Shown piece by piece: positions 17,176 to 26,035 of a stretch of 64,000 bases of DNA (within the stretch, counting starts at the first letter, position 1; each line of letters begins with the position of its first letter). Source of the DNA: Ruegeria arenilitoris (GTDB lineage: Bacteria; Pseudomonadota; Alphaproteobacteria; Rhodobacterales; Rhodobacteraceae); the NCBI RefSeq assembly GCF_013035315.1, contig NZ_WQHP01000001.1, positions 682,001 to 746,000 of the forward strand, in the 5' to 3' direction. Under the pieces are notes generated by a model that was given only the letters and a program-made list of their open reading frames with translations, did no database searches and was not told the DNA's origin. A program made the position numbers and the translations under genes.

Positions 17176-17781
17176 ATGGCAGAGAAAAAAGACATCAACC
17201 CCTTTATCAAACAGGCGCTCGAGCTTGGCCCCCCGCTGGCCTTCTTTTTCATCTACCTGCGCCTGCGCGATGACAGCTTCCTGATCGGCGGCATTGAATA
17301 TTCAGGGTTCATCATCGCCACGATCATCTTCGTACCCCTGATGCTGGCCGCGATGGGCATCCTTTGGTATCTGACCGGTAAGCTGAGCCGAATGCAGATT
17401 TTCACCGCATTCATGGTGATCTTCTTTGGTGGCCTGACCGCCTGGTTCAATGACGAGCGGTTCTTCAAGATGAAAACCACGCTTGTGTACGGCTTTTTCT
17501 CGGTGGTCCTGGGAATTGGCCTGTTACAGGGCAAATCCTATCTCGCCTATGTCCTCGAAGAGATGCTGCCCATGCGCCACGAAGGCTGGATGATCCTGAC
17601 ACGCCGTTTGTGCGGCTGCTTTGCGGTTCTGGCAATTGCCAATGAATTCGTATGGCGCACCATGTCCACGGATCTTTGGGTCAAGATCGAAACCTTCGCG
17701 TTCCCGATCGCACTAATGGCCTTTCTGATGATTCAGTTCAGCATGCTGCAACGCTATATGGACGACCCGGACCAAAACTAG
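17176..17781 (+). CDS. yciB: Septation protein A / YciB family inner membrane protein
   Basis: The 201-aa protein has five or six membrane helices and the family opening KDINPFIKQALELGPPLAFF, later TLVYGFFSVVLGIGLLQGKSYLAYVL and GWMILTRRLCGCFAVLAIANEFVWR. YciB (IspZ) helps maintain the cell envelope and interacts with division and elongation proteins. The ATG at 17176 (MAEKKDIN) is preferred to one 33 bases upstream that lies inside the transporter gene. It follows ftsY and the EamA transporter, an order common in Rhodobacteraceae. Confidence 0.9.
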   Translation: MAEKKDINPFIKQALELGPPLAFFFIYLRLRDDSFLIGGIEYSGFIIATIIFVPLMLAAMGILWYLTGKLSRMQIFTAFMVIFFGGLTAWFNDERFFKMKTTLVYGFFSVVLGIGLLQGKSYLAYVLEEMLPMRHEGWMILTRRLCGCFAVLAIANEFVWRTMSTDLWVKIETFAFPIALMAFLMIQFSMLQRYMDDPDQN

Positions 17782-17940
17782 GCGAAACCCGCCAAACGTA
17801 CTCATCTCATACGATTGCTATGAAATTGGTCGTTATTTGGTGCCCGGATCAGGCAAGTTGATAAAAAACTTGGCATAATCGCCCGGCTATGGAACATTGA
17901 GTCACCACTCAACACCTGACGCCGGAGTACCGCCACTCTC

Positions 17941-18609
17941 ATGACGGCTCTACCCAACAGCGGATTTCTGTCCGAGGCATCGGATCGTCTTAGGGCGATG
18001 CTGTCCGCCTTGGCGACCGAGATTTCGCTGGACCAGGGTCAGGTTCTGTTCGAACAAGGGGATGAGGGCGACGCGCTTTATGCAATCACCGAGGGCACGC
18101 TTGAGGTGTCGTTCCTTGCGATGAGCGGACGCAAGCTGTCGTTGACCCTGATGAAGCCGGGCGAAGTGTTTGGCGAGATCGCATTGTTCGACAGCGGCCC
18201 CCGCACAGCAACGATTGCGGCTGCCGAGCCATCGCGGGTTCTGCGTGTAAGGCGCAGCGATGTGATGGACCAGATTCGCCAGCATCCCGACCTCGCCGTC
18301 GACATGATCCGTCTGGCAGGCTTGCGCATGCGTTGGATGGGCTCGCAATTGAACGAGCAGGTGTTCTTGCCGATGCCCATACGTCTGGCGCGGAAACTGC
18401 TGCACCTCTCTGCCCTTCAGGACGATCCGGCGACGCGCATTACGCTGTCTCAGAGCGAACTGGCCGAGTTCGTCGGTGCCACGCGCGAGGCGGTCTCCAA
18501 GACCATTTCCACGTGGAAACGCGACAAGGTCGTCGAAGCCTCTCGGGGCGGATTGATGATCCAGGACTTCAACGCGCTGAAAGAGCTGGCCGAGTCAGAT
18601 CTGATCTGA
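17941..18609 (+). CDS. Crp/Fnr-family transcriptional regulator
   Basis: The 222-aa protein has an N-terminal cyclic nucleotide-binding fold (residues 10-125), with FGEIALFDSGPRTATI in the phosphate-binding position, where an Arg-Thr replaces the Arg-Ser of E. coli CRP. A C-terminal helix-turn-helix follows with SQSELAEFVGATREAVSKTI. There is no cysteine at all, so it cannot hold the oxygen-sensing Fe-S cluster of FNR. Ligand and targets are unknown. It appears to be transcribed alone behind a 159-base gap after yciB. Confidence 0.9.
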   Translation: MTALPNSGFLSEASDRLRAMLSALATEISLDQGQVLFEQGDEGDALYAITEGTLEVSFLAMSGRKLSLTLMKPGEVFGEIALFDSGPRTATIAAAEPSRVLRVRRSDVMDQIRQHPDLAVDMIRLAGLRMRWMGSQLNEQVFLPMPIRLARKLLHLSALQDDPATRITLSQSELAEFVGATREAVSKTISTWKRDKVVEASRGGLMIQDFNALKELAESDLI

Positions 18610-18778
18610 CCTTGTGATCTCCTTCACATACGAGCCGCGCTGAAAAAGCTATCGTCCTAAGTGTTACCGTAAGAGGCCAGAGAATCATCCCCGATATCTG
18701 TCCACTGGTCTCTCCCTGTACCAGAGCCATGCGCCTCCCCGGCGTGTGGCTCACCTCCTTTTTGGGGGCAGAAAACAG

Positions 18779-18809
18779 AAAAAGGCCGGAGCACATGCCC
18801 CGGCCTTTT
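18779..18809. terminator. Bidirectional intrinsic terminator between the Crp-type gene and degP
   Basis: AAAAGGCCGG (to 18789) pairs with CCGGCCTTTT (18800-18809) around a 10-base loop, with A- and T-runs on the two sides. It lies 22 bases beyond the degP stop on the minus strand and also faces the Crp-type gene on the plus strand. The remainder of 18610-18830 shows no gene. Confidence 0.8.
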
Positions 18810-18830
18810 CCGTTGATTTGCTATGGTTTG

Positions 18831-20270
18831 TTACTCGCCCAGGCTCAGCGCCACAAAACGAGGATCGCCACCCCGACGCACAAGCAGCAGCAAGGACTTG
18901 CGTCCCGCCTCGCGGGCCTCTTCCATGCGCGCCTCAAGGTCGGCAATCGAGGTAACCTTCTGCTGACCTGCCTCGGTGATCAGATCACCCGCACGCAGCC
19001 CTTTCGAAAATGCCTCGGACGCTTCATCAACCTCGGTCACGAACAGACCCTCGGCGTCCTCTTCCAGACCAAGGTCTGTGCGCAGAGTGTCCGTCAGCGG
19101 AGAGATCGACAGACCCAGAATATCTGCGTTCTCTTCCGTTGGCGCTTCCGAGGTTTCCTCGCCCCCGTCATCGGTGCGCTCGGCATCCTCACGGCGTCCC
19201 AGCGTCACCAGTACAGTCTGAGTGCCACCGTCGCGATGCACAACGACACGGACGGATTTACCAACGGTAGTTTCGCCCACCTGACGGACGAGACCACGTG
19301 TATCTTCGACTTCGACACCATCAAAGCTGAGGATCACGTCCCCGGCCAGCAGACCGGCGTCCTTGGCCGGTCCGTCCGGCACGTCACTGATCAACGCACC
19401 ACCCGGTTTGTCCAGACCCATCGCCTCGGCCATGTCCTCGGTGACGTCCTGGATGCGCACGCCCAGCCAGCCGCGGCGGGTTTCACCGAATTCACGCAGC
19501 TGGTCGACCACTTTGACCACAACGTTCGACGCCATCGAGAAGCCAATCCCGATCGAGCCGCCGTTTGGGGACAGGATCGCGGTGTTCACACCGATCACTT
19601 CGCCATCCATGTTGAACAGCGGCCCACCAGAGTTGCCTCGGTTAATCGCCGCGTCGGTCTGAATGTAGTCGTCATATGATCCGCTCAGCGCGCGGTTACG
19701 GGCGGATACAATCCCGGCCGAAACAGAGAACCCCTGCCCCAGTGGGTTGCCCATCGCGATCACCCAGTCACCAACACGCGCGATGTCGCTGTCGCCGAAG
19801 GTGACATATTGCAACGGGCCCGAGGCCTCGACCTTGAGCAACGCAATGTCCGTCTTGTCGTCAGTACCGATCACCTTTGCGGGCAGCTCTTTCACGGGCT
19901 GTCCGTCACCCGGGAAGAATTCGACCAGAATTTCATCAGCTTCGGCGATGACGTGGTTGTTGGTAACGATATAGCCGTCCTCAGAGATCACAAAGCCCGA
20001 CCCCAGGGCGTTGCTGCGACGCGGACGGTTGCCGTCATCGCCGTTGTTGCGATCCTGAAATTCGCGAAAGAAGTCTTCGAACGGCGATCCTTCGGGGACA
20101 ATGCCCTGCGGACCGGTCTGACCTTCGATTAAGGTAGAAGTGGTGATGTTGACCACCGCCGGGCTGATCTTTTCGGCCAGCGGTGCCAGGCTCTCGCCCC
20201 GTGCATGCGCCGCAACGGTTTGTGCCAGAACCAGCATCATCCCCGCGAACACCAGCCACATCAGCCGCAT
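18831..20270 (-). CDS. degP: Do-family periplasmic serine protease (DegP/HtrA)
   Basis: This periplasmic protease/chaperone degrades misfolded envelope proteins. The 479-aa protein has a signal peptide (MRLMWLVFAGMMLVLAQTVAAHA), a trypsin-like domain with catalytic His106 (VTNNHVIA), Asp141 (KTDIALLKV) and Ser214 (RGNSGGPLFN), and two PDZ domains (about 260-350 and 380-475). The ATG at 20270 follows GGGGGTT; an in-frame start at 20441 would destroy the signal peptide. It lies downstream of hflK, hflC and yjeT, so a membrane protein quality-control group is formed. Confidence 0.95.
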   Translation of the reverse strand: MRLMWLVFAGMMLVLAQTVAAHARGESLAPLAEKISPAVVNITTSTLIEGQTGPQGIVPEGSPFEDFFREFQDRNNGDDGNRPRRSNALGSGFVISEDGYIVTNNHVIAEADEILVEFFPGDGQPVKELPAKVIGTDDKTDIALLKVEASGPLQYVTFGDSDIARVGDWVIAMGNPLGQGFSVSAGIVSARNRALSGSYDDYIQTDAAINRGNSGGPLFNMDGEVIGVNTAILSPNGGSIGIGFSMASNVVVKVVDQLREFGETRRGWLGVRIQDVTEDMAEAMGLDKPGGALISDVPDGPAKDAGLLAGDVILSFDGVEVEDTRGLVRQVGETTVGKSVRVVVHRDGGTQTVLVTLGRREDAERTDDGGEETSEAPTEENADILGLSISPLTDTLRTDLGLEEDAEGLFVTEVDEASEAFSKGLRAGDLITEAGQQKVTSIADLEARMEEAREAGRKSLLLLVRRGGDPRFVALSLGE

Positions 20271-20455
20271 AAAACCAACCCCCTCGTCCTGCCGGACCGA
20301 AATACTGCGTGCTTGTGCCTGCACTTGGGAACTCCTTGTCAACAAGTCTTGTCTTACCACCTGCGGGTGGCCGTTCTCACGAACCAATGTAGTCGGTTTG
20401 TCCAAGCCCGCAACTCGGGATCGCGGGGAATTCACCGGCAATTGAGGTCACAATC

Positions 20456-20650
20456 CTAAAATCCGACCTGATATGCGCCCCAAAGCAGCACCAGACCGCT
20501 AACGACGCACAGCAATCCTGCCAACCGCCGCGCCTGTTCGGGGATGGATCGCAGCGCCTCGAGCATACGTTCAATAAGCGAAGGGGCCAGCGCGTAGGCC
20601 AGCCCCTCGACAATCAGTACCAGCCCGAAGGCCAGAAGGATCATACCCAT
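20456..20650 (-). CDS. yjeT: DUF2065 (YjeT-family) small membrane protein
   Basis: The 64-aa protein has two hydrophobic helices around LLAFGLVLIVEGLAYALAPS and AGLLCVVSGLVLLWGAY, the typical DUF2065 layout. E. coli yjeT lies next to hflK-hflC as here, but its function is not known. The start codon overlaps the hflC stop by one base (TAATG), showing translational coupling to the HflKC complex. Confidence 0.88.
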   Translation of the reverse strand: MGMILLAFGLVLIVEGLAYALAPSLIERMLEALRSIPEQARRLAGLLCVVSGLVLLWGAYQVGF

Positions 20651-21528
20651 TACTGGGCCGATTGCCCGGTGGGCGACTTCAGATAGTTGAAGAAATCAGA
20701 ATCCGGGCTGAGCACCATCGAGCTGTTACCACCTTGCAGCGCGCGCTCGTAAGCCGAGAGTGAACGGTAGAACTCGAAGAACTCGGGGTCCTTGCCAAAA
20801 GCCTCGGCGAAGATCGCGTTACGCTCGGCGTCGGCTTCACCGCGGATGATCTCAGCCTCGCGGTTGGCGTCCGACACCAACTCGACCACAGTACGGTCGG
20901 CCTGCGCGCGGACACGCTGCGCGGCTTCGTTACCACGGGCGCGTTCGTCGGTCGCTTCACGTTCCCGCTCGGCTTTCATCCGGTCAAATGTCGCCTCAAG
21001 GTTTGCTTGCGGGAGGTCAGTTGCCTTCAGACGCACGTCGATCACGTTCACGCCCAGCGCTTGTGCTTCGGCAATCGCGCTGTTCCGGATACGCAGCATC
21101 AAAGCCGCACGGTCCGAGCTGAGGATATCGCGGGACGAAACCGAACCCAGAACCTCACGCGTTTCAGCGCGCAGGATACGGTCAAGACGATCCTCGGCAA
21201 CGGGGATACCGCCGACACCAACAGCCTGACGGAACTGATTCAGATCGGAGATCCGGTAGCGTGCAAAGGCGTCGACAACCAGACGACGGTCATCCAAAGG
21301 CGTAACCTCCAGCGGCTGCACGTCAATGGACAGGATACGGTCGTCGTAGCGCACGACTTCCTGAATCAAAGGAATCTTGAACGCCAGACCTGGCTCTTCC
21401 TTGACCGCGACGACACGACCAAACTGCAGCACCAGCGCGCGTTCACGCTCGTCCACGATAAAGATCGAAGACAGGCCAACAACACCAAGGATCACGACCA
21501 GAATGAGAATAATCGGTGATTTACGCAT
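20650..21528 (-). CDS. hflC: Protease modulator HflC
   Basis: HflC is a membrane-anchored SPFH/Band 7 protein that forms a large complex with HflK and regulates the FtsH protease. The 292-aa protein has one N-terminal membrane helix (IILILVVILGVVGLSSIFIV) and then the Band 7 domain, including YDDRILSIDVQPLEVTPLDDRRLVVDA written here across two strands of the fold, and a C-terminal coiled coil rich in EREREATDERARG. It overlaps the hflK stop by one base (TGATG), so equal production is likely. Confidence 0.95.
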   Translation of the reverse strand: MRKSPIILILVVILGVVGLSSIFIVDERERALVLQFGRVVAVKEEPGLAFKIPLIQEVVRYDDRILSIDVQPLEVTPLDDRRLVVDAFARYRISDLNQFRQAVGVGGIPVAEDRLDRILRAETREVLGSVSSRDILSSDRAALMLRIRNSAIAEAQALGVNVIDVRLKATDLPQANLEATFDRMKAEREREATDERARGNEAAQRVRAQADRTVVELVSDANREAEIIRGEADAERNAIFAEAFGKDPEFFEFYRSLSAYERALQGGNSSMVLSPDSDFFNYLKSPTGQSAQ

Positions 21529-22673
21529 CAGTTGCTCTCCTCGGCCTGATTGCGGCGCAATTCGTTCAGCGGCAGATACGGCACGACGCCTTGCCCCGAA
21601 CCGGTCGAGTTTTCGTCCAGAATGATCTTGTCGACATCACCCAGAACCTGTTCCATCCGTTCCAGATAGAGGCGTTTGCGGGTCACGTCAGGCGCTTTGG
21701 AGTATTCTTCCAGAACCGCGCTAAAACGGCTGGCCTCACCTTGAGCGCCATTGATCTGCTGGGCGCGATAGGCTTCGGCTTCTTCCAGAACCTGAGCCGC
21801 TTCACCGCGGGCTTCCGCCAACACACGGTTGGCATAGGCGTCAGCAACGTTCTGCAAACGGTCACGTTCCTGAGCGGCAGCCTGAACATCGCGGAACGCC
21901 GCAATCACGTCCTGCGGCGGGTCGGCCTTGTCAAAGTTCACGCGGACAATGTTCACACCTGAGTCGTAGCTGTCCATTGTCGCCTGAATAAGTTCCTGAA
22001 GACGGTCCGCGATGATGCCACGATCCCGGTTCAGAATTGGTGCAAGCTCGCTTTGCGCAATGATTTCGCGCATCGCTGATTCCGACACTGCTCGGATCGT
22101 CTGGCGCGGATCGCGCAGGTTAAACAGGTACTTGGCCGGGTCGTTGATGTTCCAAACAACTTGATAGTCGATATCGACGACGTTTTCATCGCCGGTCAGC
22201 ATCAGTCCATCGTCGCTGCCACGCGCGCCGCCCATGTCTTCGTTCTGTTCGCGGGTTACCGGGATAACCTCAGCGGTCACGAAAGGCCACGGCGCAAAGT
22301 TCAGACCCGGATTTCCGACGGCCGAGAACTCACCCAAAAACAGCTCAACCGACTGTTCTTCGGGCTTGACCGTGTAGAAGCTGGCCGCGCCCCACAGTAC
22401 CGCCGCTACGACGACACCAATCAGGACCGTACCTTTGGTGAACAGAGGGCCACCGCCACCTTGACCGCCGCCGCTGCCACCACGGCCCGAGCCGCCACGA
22501 CCGCCCATCAGGACGCGCAGTTGCTCTTGACCTTTCTTCATCAGCTCATCGATCTCGGGGATCTGCGGGCCATCGCCTTCGGGCGGGCGTTGCCCGTTAC
22601 CGTTATTGCCCCTGTTTCCTCCGCCACCGGATGAGCCTCCGCCCCCCCAGGGGCCACCGCTGTTGCCCGCCAT
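21528..22673 (-). CDS. hflK: FtsH protease activity modulator HflK
   Basis: HflK is the partner of HflC in the HflKC complex around FtsH. The 381-aa protein has a long Gly/Ser/Asn-rich cytoplasmic tail (residues 1-80, GGGGSSGGGGNRGNNGNG), one membrane helix (about 83-103), then the periplasmic Band 7 domain with VDIDYQVVWNINDPAKYLFN and a coiled coil including QERDRLQNVADAYANRVLAE. Length is normal for the family. It begins the minus-strand run hflK-hflC-yjeT-degP, 72 bases after gor. Confidence 0.95.
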   Translation of the reverse strand: MAGNSGGPWGGGGSSGGGGNRGNNGNGQRPPEGDGPQIPEIDELMKKGQEQLRVLMGGRGGSGRGGSGGGQGGGGPLFTKGTVLIGVVVAAVLWGAASFYTVKPEEQSVELFLGEFSAVGNPGLNFAPWPFVTAEVIPVTREQNEDMGGARGSDDGLMLTGDENVVDIDYQVVWNINDPAKYLFNLRDPRQTIRAVSESAMREIIAQSELAPILNRDRGIIADRLQELIQATMDSYDSGVNIVRVNFDKADPPQDVIAAFRDVQAAAQERDRLQNVADAYANRVLAEARGEAAQVLEEAEAYRAQQINGAQGEASRFSAVLEEYSKAPDVTRKRLYLERMEQVLGDVDKIILDENSTGSGQGVVPYLPLNELRRNQAEESN

Positions 22674-22745
22674 ATGTATCTATTCCCTTGTGTTGGACCG
22701 TGTGATCACGGGTTCCCTTGTAACTTGTGTGCGCCTGCTTGCAAA

Positions 22746-24104
22746 TCAAGCAGTGCGCACAGGTTGCCGCATTGTCACCAGTTCTTCGGCCATAACCGGG
22801 TGAACAGCAACCGTGCGGTCAAAATCTTCCTTGGTTGCGCCCATCTTTACAGCAATACCGGCCAGCTGGATCATCTCTCCAGCACCCGGCGCGACGATGT
22901 GACAGCCCAGCACCTTGCGGGTGGCCTGGCTGACGATCAGTTTCATCAGGACGCGCTGCGTTCCTCCGGCAAAGGCCTTTTGCATAGGCTTGAACGAGGT
23001 TGCATAGACCTCGATCGGTTCCTGCGCCGCTGCCTCTTCTTCGCTGAGGCCCACCGTGCCGAATTCGGGCTGGGTGAAAATGGCGGTCGGGATCAATTCG
23101 TGATCCACGGGTGTCGGGTTGCCTTTGAATACGGTTTCGACAAAGGCCATGCCTTCGCGGATCGCGACAGGTGTCAGGTTCACACGGTCGGTCACGTCGC
23201 CGATGGCATAGATCGAAGGAACGGCTGTCTGGCTGTATTCATCGACAACGATCTCGCCTTTGCGACCACGTTCCACGCCCAGCGCCTCAAGGCCCAGATT
23301 GTCCGCATTGGGCACCCGGCCCGTTGCAAACATGACCACGTCGAACTGATCCTCGGTGCCATCGGTGGCTTTAACGCGGATCTTGTCGCCCTCTTTTGTC
23401 ATCTCAAGCACGTTCGTACCCAAACGAACATCAATGCCATTTTGGCGCATTTCTTCGCAGATCAGACCGCGCGCCTCTTCGTCGAAACCACGGAGAATCT
23501 GCGCTCCGCGGTAGAATTGAGTGGTCTTCACACCCATGCCGTTCATGATCCCGGCAAACTCGCTGGCGATGTAACCGCCGCCGACGATCAGAATGCTTTC
23601 CGGCAGTTGGTCCAGATGGAAAATCTCATTGGAAGTGATCGCCAGCTCAGACCCCGGGAATTGGGGCACGACCGGACGACCCCCGGTGGCCACGAGGATG
23701 TGCTTGGCCGTCTTGCGCGTCCCGTCGGCCAGTTCGACCGTATGGGGATCGACCACGGTAGCGCGTTGGTCAAAGCTTTCGACACCGTTGTTCTTCAGGA
23801 TATTGCGGTAGATGCCTTCCAGCCGGTCCAGTTCGGTCACCAGCTTGCCATGGAAGGTCTTCCAGTTCAGCGCGCCGGGCTGAATGTCCCAGCCGTAGGC
23901 TTGCGCATCGCCGACCATTCCTGAGAACTCACTGGCAAAAACCATCAGCTTTTTAGGCACACAGCCCCGGATAACGCAGGTTCCGCCATAGCGATCCTCT
24001 TCCGCCAGTGCCACCTTGGCGCCGTTCTCGCCAGCGGCTACACGCGCGGCACGAACCCCGCCCGAGCCTCCACCGATAACGAACAGATCATAGTCAAAGC
24101 TCAT
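22746..24104 (-). CDS. gor: Glutathione-disulfide reductase
   Basis: This FAD enzyme reduces oxidised glutathione with NADPH. The 452-aa protein has the FAD fingerprint GGGSGGVRAAR (11-21), the redox-active pair in GGTCVIRGCVPKKLM (Cys43 and Cys48), the NAD(P) fold VGGGYIASEFAGIM, the FAD site YAIGDVTDRVNLTP and the dimer-interface catalytic His in AVHPVMAEELVTM. The ATG at 24104 (MSFDYDLF) is chosen because the FAD fold begins at once; another ATG lies 18 bases upstream. It is the first gene before hflK on this strand. Confidence 0.95.
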   Translation of the reverse strand: MSFDYDLFVIGGGSGGVRAARVAAGENGAKVALAEEDRYGGTCVIRGCVPKKLMVFASEFSGMVGDAQAYGWDIQPGALNWKTFHGKLVTELDRLEGIYRNILKNNGVESFDQRATVVDPHTVELADGTRKTAKHILVATGGRPVVPQFPGSELAITSNEIFHLDQLPESILIVGGGYIASEFAGIMNGMGVKTTQFYRGAQILRGFDEEARGLICEEMRQNGIDVRLGTNVLEMTKEGDKIRVKATDGTEDQFDVVMFATGRVPNADNLGLEALGVERGRKGEIVVDEYSQTAVPSIYAIGDVTDRVNLTPVAIREGMAFVETVFKGNPTPVDHELIPTAIFTQPEFGTVGLSEEEAAAQEPIEVYATSFKPMQKAFAGGTQRVLMKLIVSQATRKVLGCHIVAPGAGEMIQLAGIAVKMGATKEDFDRTVAVHPVMAEELVTMRQPVRTA

Positions 24105-24262
24105 TTGTCCTGCCTTTTCCAAACTTCCGCACTCGCCATACCGGCGTTGCTAGGGGTGTACCCGATCTCGCGCCGCTGTCCAGAGTGATCACAAAGTCCT
24201 AAACATCTTGGATCTCGCGAACTCGCACCGGAAATAGCAGCAGCGCCGAATTCAAACGCCCA

Positions 24263-24320
24263 GATATGGTAGGTTCCAGCAAATTCAACGGCAGCCGGGC
24301 GGTCTTTGACCTACCTTATC
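24263..24320. other. Imperfect inverted repeat in the rpiA-gor intergenic region
   Basis: GATATGGTAGGT (24263-24274) faces ACCTACCTTATC (24309-24320), pairing at 11 of 12 positions with one T-T mismatch. It is the only structure I see in the 275-base gap 24105-24379, which otherwise holds no gene. It follows the rpiA stop on the minus strand and may help end that transcript, though no T-run is present. Confidence 0.35.
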
Positions 24321-24379
24321 GGTTCGGAAACAAAGCAGATGGAAATCGCCGGTGGTTCCAACTTCGGCGTCAGCGCCGC

Positions 24380-25165
24380 TCAATCCGCCAAGTCCGAAAA
24401 CAGGTTTTCGCCACCTTCGACCAATTGGTCCAGTTCGATTGTTCCGTCGTTAATGTCCCGCAGTTCGACCCGACCGTCGCCGTGGCCGATCACAACTTTG
24501 TCACAGATGTCGATGAACAATCCGTTTTCGACAACACCCGGCACTTGGTTCAGTACCAGCGCGAGTTGTCTTGGATTCCCGATACGCTGAAGATTCAGGT
24601 CCAGAATATGGTTTCCCTCATCCGTCACGAACGGTGCCTCACCGTTCATGCGCAGCGCAGCAGAGTTACCCAAAACGTCCATCGTATCCAGCGCCTCCTG
24701 GATCAGCGTGCGCGTTGTTTGCCAGCCAAAAGGGATCACCTCGACCGGCAGAGGGAAAGCGCCCAGCGTTTCCACCTCTTTCCCGGCGTCGGCTATGACG
24801 ATCATCTGGTCACTGGCGGTGGCAACGATCTTTTCCTGCAGATGCGCACCGCCGCCGCCTTTGATCAGGTTCAGCTCGCCGTCAAACTCATCCGCGCCGT
24901 CAATGGTCAAGTCCAGCCATCCGGCCTGATCCAGCGAAACGACCTCGATCCCCAGTTCCCGGGCCAGCTGCGCAGTACGGGTCGAGGTCGGCACCGCCTT
25001 AATCCGCAACCCTTCCTGCTTGACCCGCTCGCCCAATCGACGGACCATCCAAGCGGCGGTCGACCCGGTGCCAAGCCCCACGCGCATCCCGTTTTCGACC
25101 ATATCCGCGGCCCGGCACGCAGCGGCGAACTTCGCCTTGTCGATAGGCGACATATCTCCGGTCAT
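24380..25165 (-). CDS. rpiA: Ribose-5-phosphate isomerase A
   Basis: RpiA interconverts ribose 5-phosphate and ribulose 5-phosphate in the pentose phosphate pathway. The 261-aa protein carries the phosphate-binding loop GLGTGSTAAWMV (30-41), the catalytic DGADEFD (89-95, both Asp residues), KGGGGAHLQEK (102-112, with Lys102 and catalytic Glu111). The ATG at 25165 has AAGGGGGA nine bases upstream. It is divergent from the GST gene that begins at 25333. Confidence 0.95.
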   Translation of the reverse strand: MTGDMSPIDKAKFAAACRAADMVENGMRVGLGTGSTAAWMVRRLGERVKQEGLRIKAVPTSTRTAQLARELGIEVVSLDQAGWLDLTIDGADEFDGELNLIKGGGGAHLQEKIVATASDQMIVIADAGKEVETLGAFPLPVEVIPFGWQTTRTLIQEALDTMDVLGNSAALRMNGEAPFVTDEGNHILDLNLQRIGNPRQLALVLNQVPGVVENGLFIDICDKVVIGHGDGRVELRDINDGTIELDQLVEGGENLFSDLAD

Positions 25166-25332
25166 TGCAGCATTCCCCCTTGGTATTACGGAATTTATAC
25201 GGAATGTCCGGACAGACTGCGAGCGCCAATTCGCCAACCCCGACGGCAGGCCTGTCGCAAAACTACGCGTTTCCTATTGGAAACGTCGCAATCGAAGCTT
25301 ACGAAACTGCCGCTGGTGTATACATACGGCGC

Positions 25333-26034
25333 ATGAACGCGCCCTATACACTCCACTATGCCCCCGACAACGCCTCGCTGGTGATCAGACTGGCGTTGGA
25401 AGAGATGGGCCTGCCGTATGAAACGCGCCTGGTGGACCGTCGCCGGAACGAACAGGACGGTGAAGCTTATCGGGCGCTGAACCCCAACGGTTTGATCCCG
25501 GTTCTGGAAACGCCGAATGGGCCGATCTTTGAGACCGCGGCGATCCTGTTGTGGCTGGCCGACACACACGGGCAACTTGCCCCAGCCCCAGACAGCCCGG
25601 ACCGGGCGGCATTTCTGAAATGGCTGTTCTTTGCGTCGAACACCCTTCACGCGGACATGCGCATCCTGTTCTATGCCGAAAAATACATCGATAAGGCGCA
25701 GGGTGACACGTTGCGGCAAGGCATCCGCCCGCGCCTGTGTCAGCACCTTAAGAATCTGGATGATCTGGCGGCGACTGCGCCTGAATGGCTGAGCGGCGAT
25801 CGCCCCTCGGTCCTAAGCTACTACCTGGCATGTCAGATGCGATGGATGGCCCTTTACCCCGCCCGGGCTGATCGCAGTTGGTTCAAGTTGGCGGACACGC
25901 CCCATCTGCAATCAATTCTGACGCACCTCGAAAACCGTCCCGCAACTCGTGCTGCCATGACAGCCGAGGGTTTGGGGACCACTCCCTTCACCAGCCCGAC
26001 TTACGCTAACCCCTCAGAAGGCTCTGCTACCTGA
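25333..26034 (+). CDS. Glutathione S-transferase family protein
   Basis: The 233-aa protein has a GST N-terminal domain: YTLHYAPDNASLVIRLALEE, then NPNGLIPVLETPNGPIFETAAILLWLAD with the cis-Pro and the ETAA glutathione contact. An all-helical C-terminal domain follows. The apparent catalytic position near residue 9-11 (APDNAS) could offer a serine. The class and substrate are not clear. The ATG at 25333 directly begins the first strand; an open frame upstream to 25165 has no family character. The sdaA start lies one base after its stop. Confidence 0.85.
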   Translation: MNAPYTLHYAPDNASLVIRLALEEMGLPYETRLVDRRRNEQDGEAYRALNPNGLIPVLETPNGPIFETAAILLWLADTHGQLAPAPDSPDRAAFLKWLFFASNTLHADMRILFYAEKYIDKAQGDTLRQGIRPRLCQHLKNLDDLAATAPEWLSGDRPSVLSYYLACQMRWMALYPARADRSWFKLADTPHLQSILTHLENRPATRAAMTAEGLGTTPFTSPTYANPSEGSAT

Positions 26035-26035
26035 T

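Noticed and set aside
17941-18609. Oxygen-sensing FNR assignment
   Set aside because: The protein has no cysteine, so it cannot carry an Fe-S cluster.
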